Of a DNA stretch of 64,000 bases, positions 29,115 through 38,782 are shown piece by piece. Every line of letters begins with the position of its first letter. Position 1 is the stretch's first letter. The translations under genes were made by a program, and so were the position numbers. Origin of the DNA: Cymbomonas tetramitiformis (lineage: Eukaryota > Chlorophyta > Pyramimonadophyceae > Pyramimonadales > Pyramimonadaceae); contig LGRX02024793.1 in assembly GCA_001247695.2 (NCBI GenBank), positions 1-64,000 on the forward strand. Reading direction: 5' to 3'. Below the pieces are notes generated by a model, which did no database searches, was not told where the DNA came from, and saw only the letters and a list, made by a program, of their open reading frames with translations.

Positions 29115-31178
29115 TCACGGGCGCGCCTCGATGAAGAACATCACAGCGTCCCATTTTGAGGGCCCGAGCAGCTCGGACCCTCCCAGCCTGCTCGGAGTGA
29201 ACAGGTCCCTGCGCCGTGGCATGATCACCACCTCGGTGGCCAGGGCTTCCAGCTCCCTGAACCAGGACTGTCCCGGCCAGTACGGAGCCACCACCGTAGC
29301 AGCGGCCCCCTCCTCCCGCAGCTTGTGCGCCACCTCGTCCAGCAGCGCCCACGGGGGGTTCACCCAATTGTTCTCCCCCCGCCAGTCGTACGTCAGAGAG
29401 TCCACACCTTCGCACTTCGGGTCTTTCCACGCAGCGTAGTACCGAGGAAGCTGCGCGGAGATCTCGGAAGCGAACCGGTCGACTGTGTAGGGCCCCCACT
29501 GCTTGTTGGCCCACACGAACCAGTCCCGATTCAGCCTCCAGTCGTCCAAATCCTCGCAACGCGAAAGGTTGTCGGCCCACACGTTGGCCTCGCTGCGGAT
29601 GTACCGAGCCTGCAACTCGATGTCGTGCAGATCCAGTAGCAGCCAGAGTCTCCTCATTCTCCTCATCAGGTCCGGGTTTCTGGAGGTGAAGTGTGACAGC
29701 ATCGCCACCACCGCCTGGTTGTCGCAGTAGAGTCGTACGACCTTGCCCTCCAGCTCCTGCAGGAACGCCTGTACGGTCTTGTACACGGCCTCCAGCTCCA
29801 GGTGTGTAATGTGCCAGCAGCGCATCTCGTCTGGCCAGAAACCTCGCGCGGGGAACTTCAGGTTCAGCACTCCTCCCCACGCCGTCATCGAAGAGTCCGT
29901 GTGCACCTTCGCTCTCGTCGGGGATCTCCAGATCTTGCGCCCGTTCCACCTGCTCATCACAGGCAGCCTGGACCACCATTCTAAGTCCCCCCGAGCTGAA
30001 CGCGAGATTTTTACCTTCGCTCCCCAACTGCGTTTCTCCGCCAGCACGAAGTAGAGCTCCCGTAGGTAGAGCCGCGCCGCTGGTACTGCCAAGTACACGG
30101 ATTGGCAGAGTCCCGTGAAGGACGCCAGTCTCCTGGCGGGAATCCACCTCCGATTTCTCGCTGCGTCGCACAGGATCTCCTTCGCCTTGGTGTGGATTTT
30201 GTGCACCCGTCGTTCTGTCACACGGAATTGTCCCAGCTTCAGGTCCACCTCCAGCCCGAGGTGCTCTACCACCTGCGTAGGCTCCCAGTGGCCCTTCTTC
30301 TCGTTCCGCCGTAGGCCAAGTCGATGAAGCACCAGTTAGACTTTTTCTCGACGCAGAAAGCCATCTCGCTGAGAGTCGACCAGCACCAGAAAATCGTCCA
30401 TGTACGGTAGCACTCGCATTCCGCTGTGACGGTTCGCGTCCCCGCCAGCACCACCGGTCCTGCGACGGACTGACCATCGCTGTCGTACTGCGGAACCGTC
30501 CCGCAGTCTCTTGATTTCTCTGCGATCCTCCGCTGCCTGTGGAGAACGCAAAGCCTCCACCATCACGCGTACGAACTTGCAGAAAACTCTCGGAGCGTCG
30601 CTCCATCCGAACGGCATCGCTGAACATTGAAGCAGGTCCCCTTGCAGGTCGAACTGCATGAACTTCTGGAAGTCCGGGTGGATTCCCAGCGCGTGAAAAC
30701 CGTCCTGGAGGTCGAAGCTGAAGCACCAGTCGCCCGGTTTCGCCAGTCTCCTTAGTTTCTTCAGCGTCTCCATCTTCACACGATTTTTTACACACCACTG
30801 GTTCAGCCATCGGAAGTCCACCACCAGTCTCCACTTGTTCGTACCCGGTTTTGGCACTAGAAAAGCGCGAGAAACGTGAGATCTTCTCGTCGCTCTCGTC
30901 CAGGCACCGTTCTCCAGCAGCCTCTCCTTCTCCGCGTCCAGCCACACCTGCTGCTGCCGCGTAGCATCCCTCAGTGACACCCCGTGGTCGAACGGAGGCG
31001 GAGGCTTGCGCTTCCACCTCAACTTCACCCCGTGAGTAATCCATTGCATCACCTCGGAACTGGCGCCCGCCGCGCGCCATGCTCCCCTCCGCTGTCTCAC
31101 CTGCTGTTGCACGGTGAGTTTCCCCCGTCCAGCGCCCGGAGAGGGCTGTTGCGCTGGACGGGGTGGCGGCACGCACAT
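29115..31178 (-). pseudogene. DIRS RT, RNase H and adenine-methyltransferase-like ORF with one nonsense codon
   Basis: The ATG at 31178-31176 overlaps the gag stop by one base (TGATG). RT blocks: VPKPGTNKWRLVVDFRWLNQ, FSFDLQDGFHALGI, MPFGWSDAPRVF and the catalytic LPYMDDFLVL at about 30380-30410. A TAA at 30336-30338 interrupts the frame just after. Then come the RT thumb and RNase H (THLELEAVYKTVQ, RLYCDNQAVVAML, IRSEANVWADNLSR) and the methyltransferase-like domain (YTVDRFASEISAQLPRYY, NWVNPPWALLDEV, VVAPYWPGQSWF). The NPPW box matches motif IV of amino-methyltransferases. The ORF ends at a TGA at 29115-29117. One base change would account for the TAA, so the copy is barely degraded. Confidence 0.82.
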
Positions 31179-32182
31179 CACGCATCGGCCGCGGGCTTTC
31201 CGCCCCGGCCTTTGCCGCCGCCTTTGTCGGTAGGCTGCTTCGTACCGTCCTTCTCTTTGTTCTTACGCTCCTTCCAGCGGTCGCGGTCCCGTGGATCTTT
31301 TACAACCCGCGTTTCCGCGCTCGCTGCGTTCTTCGACGTGATGTTCAGCATCGCCCTGCCGCGGTTCTTGTCGAAGTCGTTCAGCCATTGCTGCAACACC
31401 TCGTCCGCCACCACGCCGTCTGCTGCCTGGTACACCCTGTCCTCCACGAACTGCAGCTTTGCGCGTAGAGCGTCTGATCCTCCACGCTGCGAAGAACCAG
31501 GCTCCTGCTCCAGCTGCCCGCGCAGTTCCAGCATCGTCCAGCGGTTGCAAAGCAACGCGTAAATGCCGTGGACCGAGTTGGTAACTTCGTGGCAGTGTTT
31601 TTGCCAGTCTCTCAGCGTCAATCCGCAGTCTTCGTTCTCGTCCAACGCCTGGTTGCACGCGTTCACCACGTCGTGCAAGTAAGACAGCGCTGGAGCCAGA
31701 ACCATGCACTCGTACTTCATCGAAGAGTTGGACTTCTTGGAGAGCGCGTCGTACGTCTTGCTGCCGTGCAGGTCGTACAACTGCGGCATCCTCGTTGTCA
31801 GTGTCGCCGGCCGCGGTGGGAACGGGTTGACGGAGGCTGCTGGCACGTAGTCCAGCTTCTTCCTTCTCTCCAGAAGTTGCTCGGCGGACTTGGCTGCGGA
31901 TTCCGGGTCAGAAGTCCCAGGCTTCGCTGCCACCTTCGCCTCCAGCTCAACGTTGATCTGTGCTTGACGTTGAAGCTCAGCACGCAGCAGTCGATGATCC
32001 TCTGCCTGCTGCTTCTGCATCTCAAGCAGCTCCCCCTGCTGCTTTTGCATTGTCAGAATTTGTTGTAACAGCACGTCCTGAGTGGACGGTGCTGCCGGGG
32101 AAGGGGAAGCCTGCCCGATGTCTGGCTTCGCCGGGAGGGGAGGGAAATCCTCTGTAGACTTGCTCTTCGAAGAACCAGCCAT
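31178..32182 (-). CDS. DIRS gag-like protein
   Basis: An intact 334-residue frame. The N-terminus is Pro/Ser-rich (FPPLPAKPD). A Gln/Glu-rich coiled coil follows at about 35-75 (LLQQILTMQKQQGELLEMQK). The conserved family block is VNPFPPRPATLTTRMPQLYD, GSKTYDALSKKSNSSMKYE and LSYLHDV, as in the gag at 36867-37787. A basic tail (KDPRDRDRWKERKNKEKDG, GGGKGRGGKP) could bind nucleic acid. There is no zinc knuckle. The stop TGA overlaps the ATG of the RT frame. Presumed role: packaging of element RNA in the cytoplasm, inferred from position. Confidence 0.8.
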   Translation of the reverse strand: MAGSSKSKSTEDFPPLPAKPDIGQASPSPAAPSTQDVLLQQILTMQKQQGELLEMQKQQAEDHRLLRAELQRQAQINVELEAKVAAKPGTSDPESAAKSAEQLLERRKKLDYVPAASVNPFPPRPATLTTRMPQLYDLHGSKTYDALSKKSNSSMKYECMVLAPALSYLHDVVNACNQALDENEDCGLTLRDWQKHCHEVTNSVHGIYALLCNRWTMLELRGQLEQEPGSSQRGGSDALRAKLQFVEDRVYQAADGVVADEVLQQWLNDFDKNRGRAMLNITSKNAASAETRVVKDPRDRDRWKERKNKEKDGTKQPTDKGGGKGRGGKPAADA

Positions 32183-32442
32183 TCTCTCTCCCTCAGAGGA
32201 GTAACAGTGAAGTCAATCGTACTGTCGTAGTCGCTGTGAAGCCGTCGTTTGAAGTCGTAACGCCGTCCCCGCGACTTCACTGTCAGATCTCCTGTCGTCG
32301 TTCGATCGTCGTCGTACAACCAAGTGGTCTAGTCACTACCTACTCTACTGTTTTACCGGTGAAACAGGTGAAGAAAATTACAAAATCGGATTTGCAGTGT
32401 GCCTCACAGAGTACCGTAGGTACCCGTGAAGTTCCTGTTTGC

Positions 32443-32605
32443 AAGAGCAAAAGGAACAGAGCTGAACAGGCGTGTCGCTTCGTGGCTACTTGTACATCCT
32501 GTTTGTGTCACGGAGCTACATGTGTCATTCGGCTCTACTGCAGCAGGAGTCACGGATTCTGAAAGTCTGAAACCACAAAAATTCTGTTGCACTCCAATTT
32601 GAACA
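32443..32605 (-). repeat. Split direct repeat A, upstream copy
   Basis: The 5'-side copy of the 163-bp repeat described at 27512-27674. Just outside it, GTTCC...TTTGC and GCAAAAGGAAC (about 32430-32455) can pair imperfectly, mirroring a perfect hairpin at the same place in the other subfamily. Confidence 0.88.
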
Positions 32606-33156
32606 ATATTTAACATGAGCACAAAGATTTGTTGCAAAGATCCACCACAAAAGACACAAATGGACTTGTTGGGAGATGCACGTCCTTTATCATTCACTGG
32701 ACACCGACCAGCACATCCCGAATATGCATTACGGGCCATCACGGATCATAAGTTCGTGTAGCATGTGGCATCTGATATAGTGAGACATATGGACTATCTA
32801 ATCATTTGGTCGTGTTATGGGGGATAGCAGTATGCAAGTCACGCCACGCAATTTCTTGTAGATATATGTGAATGGATGTGTGGTGTGGCATGAACCCTGC
32901 AGTCTCAAGAATCGTGAGTGCCCACCGAAAGTGCAACAAGAGCTCGCTGATTTCTACCACTTTCTGACGGTGCGTGCTGAAGAACATTGCATGAAGGGTG
33001 AATTGAGTCTTGGCAAGGGGGGCCACCATGGTACAATGTGTTATGAGAGGAGCTGCTATGCATTTTCGCTGCCAACTGAAGTGCCCCCAGGTTATTCCCG
33101 AAACCAAAATGTAAGCTGGGTGCACACAAGCAACAACACTGCAAGAAACGAGCAGT
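32606..33156. other. No gene seen
   Basis: Spacer between two DIRS-like elements. Only short frames and no repeat recognised. Confidence 0.45.
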
Positions 33157-33265
33157 TTCTTTTGCTCTTCACATCTCATTGCCAACAAGCACACTGCATA
33201 GCATTTCATTAAAAATAGCTTTCTTCTTACATGCTTTTAAGTGTGTGCGAGAAAATCTCTCTTCT

Positions 33266-33282
33266 GGGTTGGGTGGGTAGGG
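33266..33282 (+). promoter_or_regulatory. Conserved G-quadruplex-type motif beside the inner A repeat
   Basis: GGGTTGGGTGGGTAGGG has four GGG runs with loops of 2, 1 and 2 nt. It occurs unchanged at 10393, 15875, 19425 and 50354, always 5 nt or less from the start of the A repeat on the B-repeat side. The coding strand is C-rich here. Function unknown; a role in cDNA synthesis or circle formation is speculation. Confidence 0.6.
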
Positions 33283-33489
33283 AAGGCAAAAGAACAGAGC
33301 TGCGGATTCCCACGGGCGGAACTCCTAAATACCGTTAAGTGTAAAGCCTTTAGATCTAACTCAGTTGCTGATTTGATCTAACGGCTCAGGAAACTCTGAT
33401 CAATCTACCGCACAGAAACCTCTAAATTCCGCAGGCTCCAATTTAACCATTTCTTTTGCTCTTCACATCTCATTGCCATGTAACAGAGA

Positions 33490-36400
33490 TCAGTAGGCAC
33501 ACTGCTCTGTGCCATGCCGCTGCTGCGACTGCCGCCATCTCGGAGTGGTCCACCCGAAGTACTTCTCCATGTGCTCGTCGGGAACAGCTGCTGGGTCAAT
33601 GTAGGAGTGGATGGCAGAGGACAGCTGAGACCAGCTGCCCAGGAAGCAGCACTTCTCAAGCGCCGCGCCCACAGCCCTGACACAGGTACAAGCCCCCTTG
33701 CGGGTGCTGTGGCCAGAGAAGTGTCCCCCTTCCGGAGGGACACACCCCAGCCTCCCCAATGCCAACTGCACCCCGCCATTAGCTTGCGCCGACTGGAGCT
33801 TCCCTTGCTCCCACTGCAGCCTCCAGTAGCTGCCCTGCACTTCCGAGCCCGTCACCGGGCGCTGCCCCCAACAGGCATCCCGCACCTGCTGCCAGTGTTG
33901 CAGGAGCTGCACAAGCCCCGCCACCCCCGCTGCGGGGATGGTGAGCCTCCTTCTGAGGCGCACGTACCCCCTGCCCTTCTCCTTGTGGAGAACCACGGAG
34001 ATGTCATCACCTGTGATGCTGATGTGCTCCCTGCGCATGGAGACGCCCGTCTCTGGCCGGCCGAAGGTGACGAAGGCAAACACCACGTAGGTGCACGCCC
34101 TGAGCAGCTCCGTAGCTGCCCGGCCCACCGGCTCCAGCCCCAGCCCGTGCTCATGCACCGCCGAGACATGCCTGGCAGGCAGCCAGGTTCGCACCGTCTG
34201 CTCCTCACCCGCGGCTTCAGCCGCCTGCATCTGGAGGCGGGACATGCCCTTCACTGCCCTGGAGATTGCCCGGCCCTTGGCAGGCCCGGGGAACCCCATG
34301 TCCTCGTGGTAGTTGTTGATGGCGGAGAGGTAGGGCTGCATGTTGGACGCCTGCACCGTGCCCTTGTCCAGCATGTGAGCAATGTACAGCCTCACCGTGG
34401 CCCCCGTTGCCGGAAGCCACTGCCTGCCCTCCGCCTCACAGAACGCCATGAAGGCCCGAGCCTTCGGCCGGTAGTTGCCCACCGTCTTGTCGCCCAATGC
34501 TGCCCCCTGCATATGCACTGCCAGCTCAGTGAGGGAACTGTCCCCCAGCTCCCCTCTCCAGCGCTCCTGAAGCGCCGTTCCCCAGCCAGCCACCTCCTGC
34601 ACCGCTGCCGGGAGCACCTCATATCTCTCCTTGCTCATGTCCAGGTCCTCCTTGTCACCATCCTCGTAGGCAATGTGGGTTAGGCCGTCCGACCCCGTGT
34701 CACCCACGGTGCCCGTGTACCAGGCATCATCCTGGGGCCAATACACCTTCACCTTGAAGCCACTTGCCAGCCCCGCCTGCGGAGCCCGCCTGGCCGCCCG
34801 CCCCCCATCCTGCAGGTAATGGCTCACCGGGAGGCGGAGATGCGGAACATGTTGCCGTCCCAGCTTGAGGCCCCGAGCAGCTCGGACCCTCCCAGCCGGC
34901 TGGGAGTAAAGAGGTCCCTGCTCCGGGGCAGGATCACCACCTCGTCGGCCATGGCCTCCAGCTGCTGGAACCACATCTGCCCCGGCCAGTAGGGCGCCAC
35001 CACCGTAGCGGCGCACCTCTCCTCCCGCAGCTTGTGCGCCACCTCGTCGAGGAGGGACCACGGGGGGTTGCCCCAATTGACCTCTCCTAGCCAGGAAAAG
35101 GCCAAAGAGTCCACGCCCTCGCACCCCGGGTCGTGCCACTGTGCGTAGTAGCGCGGCAGCTGGGCGGAGAGCTCCGAGGCGAAGCGGTCCACGGTGTGCT
35201 GGTGCCATTCCCGCTCTGCCCACTGAAACCACCTCGTCCAGGTCCCGGTCCCGAGACAAGCGGTCGGCCCACTCGTTTGCCTCGCTTCTGATGTACCTCG
35301 CCTGGAGCTCAATGTCGTTTAAGTCCAGCAGGATCCACAAGCGCCGCATCCGCCGCATCAGCTCCGGGTTGCGCGACGTGAAGTGCGAGAGCATGGCCAC
35401 CACCGCCTGGTTGTCGCAGTAGAGGCGCACCACCTTGCCGGTGAGCTCTCTCAGGAAGGATTGCACCGTTTTGTAAACGGCCTCCAACTCCAGGTGCGTG
35501 ATGTGTAGATGCCGTAGCTTGTCGGACCAGAATCCTCTTGCCACGTGCTTGAGGTTCAGCACCCCGCCCCATGCGAACAGAGACGCGTCGGTGTGCACCT
35601 TCGCTCTCGTGGGGCTGCGCCAGATCTTGCGACCGTTCCACCGGCTCTCAGCCGGCAGCCTGAGCCACCACTCGATATCGCTCCACGCCTGCCGTGTGAG
35701 CTTCACCTTCGCGCCCCATCCCCGCTTCGTGGAGAGCACGAAGTGGAGCTCCCTGAGATACAATCTCGCCGGAGGGTATGCCAGGTACACAGACTGGCAG
35801 AGCCCCGTGAACGCTGCCAGCTTCCGAGCTGGGAGCCACCTCCGCTGTCGCGACGCCTCGCTGAGAAGCGCCTTGGACTGCAGGTGAATCTTCTGCAGCC
35901 TCGCCGGTGTCACGCGGAACTGTCCCGCCTTGAGGTCCACCTCGAGCCCGAGGTGCTCCACCCGCTGCGTCGGCTCCCATTGCCCCTTCTTCTCGTTGCG
36001 CGACGATCCGAGTCTCACCAAGACCCGAGATGTCAACTCGCGCGCCCTGAGCGCCTCGATCCTGCTGCTTAGCAGCAGCAGGAAGTCGTCCATGTAAGGG
36101 AGCACCCGCGCCCCCTGCTGATGCTCCTCGCGGCCGCATCCTCCAGCTCGTCTGCGAACTGCCCAACGTCGTCGCACCTTGCTTCCGCTTTGCAGCTTCC
36201 GCACTTCCCGCCGATCCTCCGCGGATCTCGGAGAACGCAGGCACTCCACGAGCACCTTCATGACCTTGACGAATATTCGAGGCGAGTCGTTCCAGCCGAA
36301 GGGAAGGGCGCCGCACTGGAATAACTCCCCCCGCACGTCGAACTGCATGTACTCCTGGAAGGCTGGGTTGATCCCCACGACGTGGTATCCGTCCTGGAGG

Positions 36401-36870
36401 TCGAAGCTGATGCACCAATCGTTCGGCTTGGCGAGCCGTCGCAGCTTCTTGAGCGTCTCCATCTTGCAGCGCGACTTGACGCAATGCGCGTTCAACCAGC
36501 GGAAGTCCATCACTAGACGCCACTTGTTTGTCCCCGGCTTCGGCACCAGGGACACTCGGGATACATGTCGTCGCCTCCTCGCTCGTACCCATGCGCCCGT
36601 CTTGAGACACCGCTCGGTCTCTGCGGCCATCCACTCCAGCTGCGGAGGGGTAGCGTCGCCCAACGACACTCCGTGATCGAAAGGCAAAGGCGCCTTGTCG
36701 ACCCAGCGCATCCTTGCCCCTTTGCTGATCTACTGCATGACCTCGGAATTCGCGCCAGCTGCGCGCCATGCCCCCCTTCTGCTCCGCACCCTTTCCTGCA
36801 GGGTGGGCTCTTTCCGTTGGACGCCCCGAGGGGCGGAAGACGTCCAACATTTCCGTGATCGGAAAGTTAG
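33490..36870 (-). pseudogene. DIRS pol of copy 2: RT, RNase H, methyltransferase-like, Tudor-like, tyrosine recombinase
   Basis: The uninterrupted frame 36711-33490 encodes 1073 residues, but two indels put its middle out of register. RT (FDLQDGYHVVGINP, ALPFGWNDSPRIF, VLPYMDDFLLLL) and RNase H (THLELEAVYKTVQ, YCDNQAVVAML, IRSEANEWADRLSR) are in frame. A net 17-nt deletion near 35235 shifts into a meaningless frame, while the true methyltransferase-like domain (TVDRFASELSAQLPRYY, NPPWSLLDEV, APYWPGQMWF) lies in the frame 35312-34824. The long frame then re-enters register for the Tudor-like module (VKVYWPQDDAWYTGTV, YEDGDKEDLD; about 34625-34770) and the recombinase (FGRPETG, GHSTRKG, HSYIDP). 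A TAG at 36730-36732 replaces a Trp near the start. No intact product is expected. Confidence 0.82.
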
Positions 36871-37787
36871 GTATGGGCTTGGGCGCCTCGCCCAAGCCCT
36901 GACCCTCTGCCACCTTTGCCGCTGCCGCGGCCACCTTCACCTTTTCCAGCGCCACCGCCCGTTGCGCCTTTGCCTTTGCCTCCTAGACGGTCACGGAAAG
37001 TCGAAACTTTGGCGCTGGCCTTGGCGTGCGTGTTCATCACGGCCTTCGCCTTCGTGGTGTCGAACTCCTTCAACCACTTCGTGAGCACTGAGTCGCTCAC
37101 CAGCCCGTCGCTGCCTGCGTACACCTTCTCCTCGATGAAGGCCAACTTCGCCCGCAACGCCTCAGCTCCGCCGTGCGATGTTGCGTCAGACTCCATGCTC
37201 GCTCTGAGCTGCAACATGGTGTATCTGTTGTTCAGGAGCGAAAAAACGCCCTTAAACGTGTTGTGCGCTGCAAAAACACGCTCACTCAATTCCTCCACCG
37301 TTGGGGGATCTTTTTCATCTTGACACCAGTCCAAGGTCGCCTCGGAAAATGCGATCGCATCGTGCATGTACGAAAGCGCAGGGGCAAGCACCAACTGCTC
37401 GTAACGCATGGACGAGTTGGTGCGTTTGGAGAGGGCGTCGTAGGTCTTGTCGTTGTACAGGTCGTACATCTGCGGCATATCAGTCTCCAGTGTCGCAGGT
37501 CTCGCAGGGAACGGATTCCCTTCAACGTGTGGGACATACGGGAGTTTTTTCAATGCCTCCAACTCCGCGTCTCCGCTCTGAGCAGAACCACCAGCCTGCG
37601 AAACGGCTTTCGCTGCCGTCGCCTCCGCGACTTCCACCCTCGCTGCGAGAGTCTCCATCTGCTTCATCATGAGCTGCATCATTGCGCTCTGTTGCTCCAA
37701 CAGAGTTTCCATTCCGGTCTTTGCTGCCGGTTGTTCAGCCGCGCCAGAATTGTTCTCCGACGCGCTTTGCGCACCGTCTTGACTCAT
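36867..37787 (-). CDS. DIRS gag-like protein, intact
   Basis: A complete 306-residue frame from an ATG at 37787 to a TAA at 36867-36869. A predicted coiled coil lies near residues 28-70 (MQLMMKQMETLAARVEVAEA). The family block is LPYVPHVEGNPFPARPATLE, YNDKTYDALSKRTNSSMRYE and LSYMHDAIA. The C-terminal domain (AGSDGLVSDSVLTKWLKEFD) is followed by a Gly/Lys/Arg-rich tail (GGKGKGATGGGAGKGEGGRG) suited to nucleic-acid binding. No zinc knuckle. The same protein is broken in the three other copies of this subfamily. Presumed capsid-type role, by position. Confidence 0.82.
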   Translation of the reverse strand: MSQDGAQSASENNSGAAEQPAAKTGMETLLEQQSAMMQLMMKQMETLAARVEVAEATAAKAVSQAGGSAQSGDAELEALKKLPYVPHVEGNPFPARPATLETDMPQMYDLYNDKTYDALSKRTNSSMRYEQLVLAPALSYMHDAIAFSEATLDWCQDEKDPPTVEELSERVFAAHNTFKGVFSLLNNRYTMLQLRASMESDATSHGGAEALRAKLAFIEEKVYAGSDGLVSDSVLTKWLKEFDTTKAKAVMNTHAKASAKVSTFRDRLGGKGKGATGGGAGKGEGGRGSGKGGRGSGLGRGAQAHT

Positions 37788-38089
37788 TGTCGTAAGTCGT
37801 CAAGGGTTTAGACTTCCACAGTAACGTTAAAATGTGGGGTAAAAATTTGCAGTGTGCCGCACTTTAGAATTTCTCCGCGAGGAAAATTTCTTGTGAAGTT
37901 CTTTTGCGAAGGCAAAAGAACAGAGCTGCGGATTCCCACGGGCGGAACTCCTAAATACTGTCGTGTGTAAAGCCTTTAGATCTAACGCAGCTGCTGATTT
38001 GATCTAACGGCTCAAGAAACCCTGATCGATCTACCGGCACAGAAACCTCTAAATTCCGCAGGCTCCAATTTAACCAAAATGGATGCTTG

Positions 38090-38650
38090 CTAGTTTCATT
38101 AGAAATTACATTTAGTCTAGCAAGTCTTATTCCTCTCTTCTCCTCCCAAGCTATGGCCTCTTTGGCTAGCTTTCTTTCTCTCGGGGCTCTAGCCTCTTTG
38201 GCGAGTCTCTCCCGTGGCTCTAGCCTCTTTGGCGAGTCTCTCCCGTGGCTCTAGCCTCTTTGGCGAGTCTCTCCCGTCGCTCTAGTTTCTTTGGCTAGTC
38301 TCTCTTCGCTCTAGCCTCTGGATTCAGCCTCCTCTCTCGCTCTAGCCTCTCTCTGACGAGCTCCTCTCTTCGCTCTAGCTTCTCTCTGGCAGCTCCTCTC
38401 TTCTAGTTTTCCTTTGCATAGTCTTCCCCCGTCACTTAGGCCTCTCTCTGACGAAGCTCCATCTCTTCGGCTGCCTCTACTAAGCTCCTCTTCGCCGCTT
38501 CTAGCCTCCGTAGCTCTCCTCTCTCTTCGCTCTAGCCTCTCTGGCGAGCTCATCTCTTCGCTCTAGCCTCTCTGACGAGCTCCTCTCTTTGCTCTAGCCT
38601 CTCTGGCGAGCTCCTCTCTGTCTGTCTCCTCTACTCCCAAGCCTTTGGCT
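38090..38650. repeat. CT-rich minisatellite, about 32-bp unit
   Basis: GGCTCTAGCCTCTTTGGCGA with a GTCTCTCCCGT spacer repeats nearly perfectly between about 38185 and 38290. Degenerate units (CTCTAGCCTCTCT(G)GCGAG plus CTCCTCTCTTCG) follow to about 38640. The minus strand is open in places, but no protein is supported. Confidence 0.85.
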
Positions 38651-38782
38651 GGATGAGTGTCTCACAGTCTGTCAGGGAGCAGGCTGCTGCTCCGAAGCTG
38701 TTGTGCCTAAGCCTCGCTGGCTGAGCCCTCTGACCTCACGGCTAACGGATAGTAGCTTCCTCTCTAGAGCGCAGAAGCTTCC

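Larger units (their letters stand above)
27317..32605 (-). mobile_element. DIRS-like retroelement, second subfamily, nearly intact
   Basis: Minus-strand order: A repeat 32605-32443, leader, gag (32182-31178), RT/RNase H/methyltransferase-like frame (31178-29115), Tudor-like plus tyrosine recombinase (about 29110-27754), B repeat (about 27735-27675), A repeat 27674-27512, B repeat (about 27390-27319). The B repeats share TCTCTTTTGCTCGAATCCTC. The two 163-bp A repeats read as identical, so the insertion is recent. The sequence differs clearly from the other copies, including the terminal repeats. Damage seen: TAA at 30336-30338 in the RT frame and TGA at 27853-27855 just before the recombinase catalytic Tyr. 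Confidence 0.88.
33157..38078 (-). mobile_element. DIRS-like retroelement copy 2, full length with point damage
   Basis: Minus-strand order: A repeat (38078-37911), leader, gag (37787-36867), pol (about 36865-33490), B repeat (about 33512-33450), A repeat (33449-33287), B repeat (about 33205-33157). The two A copies differ at about ten positions in 165 bp, so the copy is older than that at 27.3-32.6 kb. A perfect hairpin GTTCTTTTGC/GCAAAAGAAC lies at 37898-37921 and the GGGTTGGGTGGGTAGGG motif at 33266-33282. This is the reference copy for the damaged relatives in the window. Confidence 0.9.

Noticed and set aside
29120..31185. First half of the 1110-codon minus frame 31185-27853 as a protein
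   Set aside because: In this part the RT, RNase H and methyltransferase-like motifs lie in another frame (31178-29115). Only the portion below about 29110 carries recombinase motifs.
35648..36955. 435-codon minus frame over the DIRS pol start
   Set aside because: Shadow of the RT frame; it has Gly/Arg-rich composition and none of the RT motifs.
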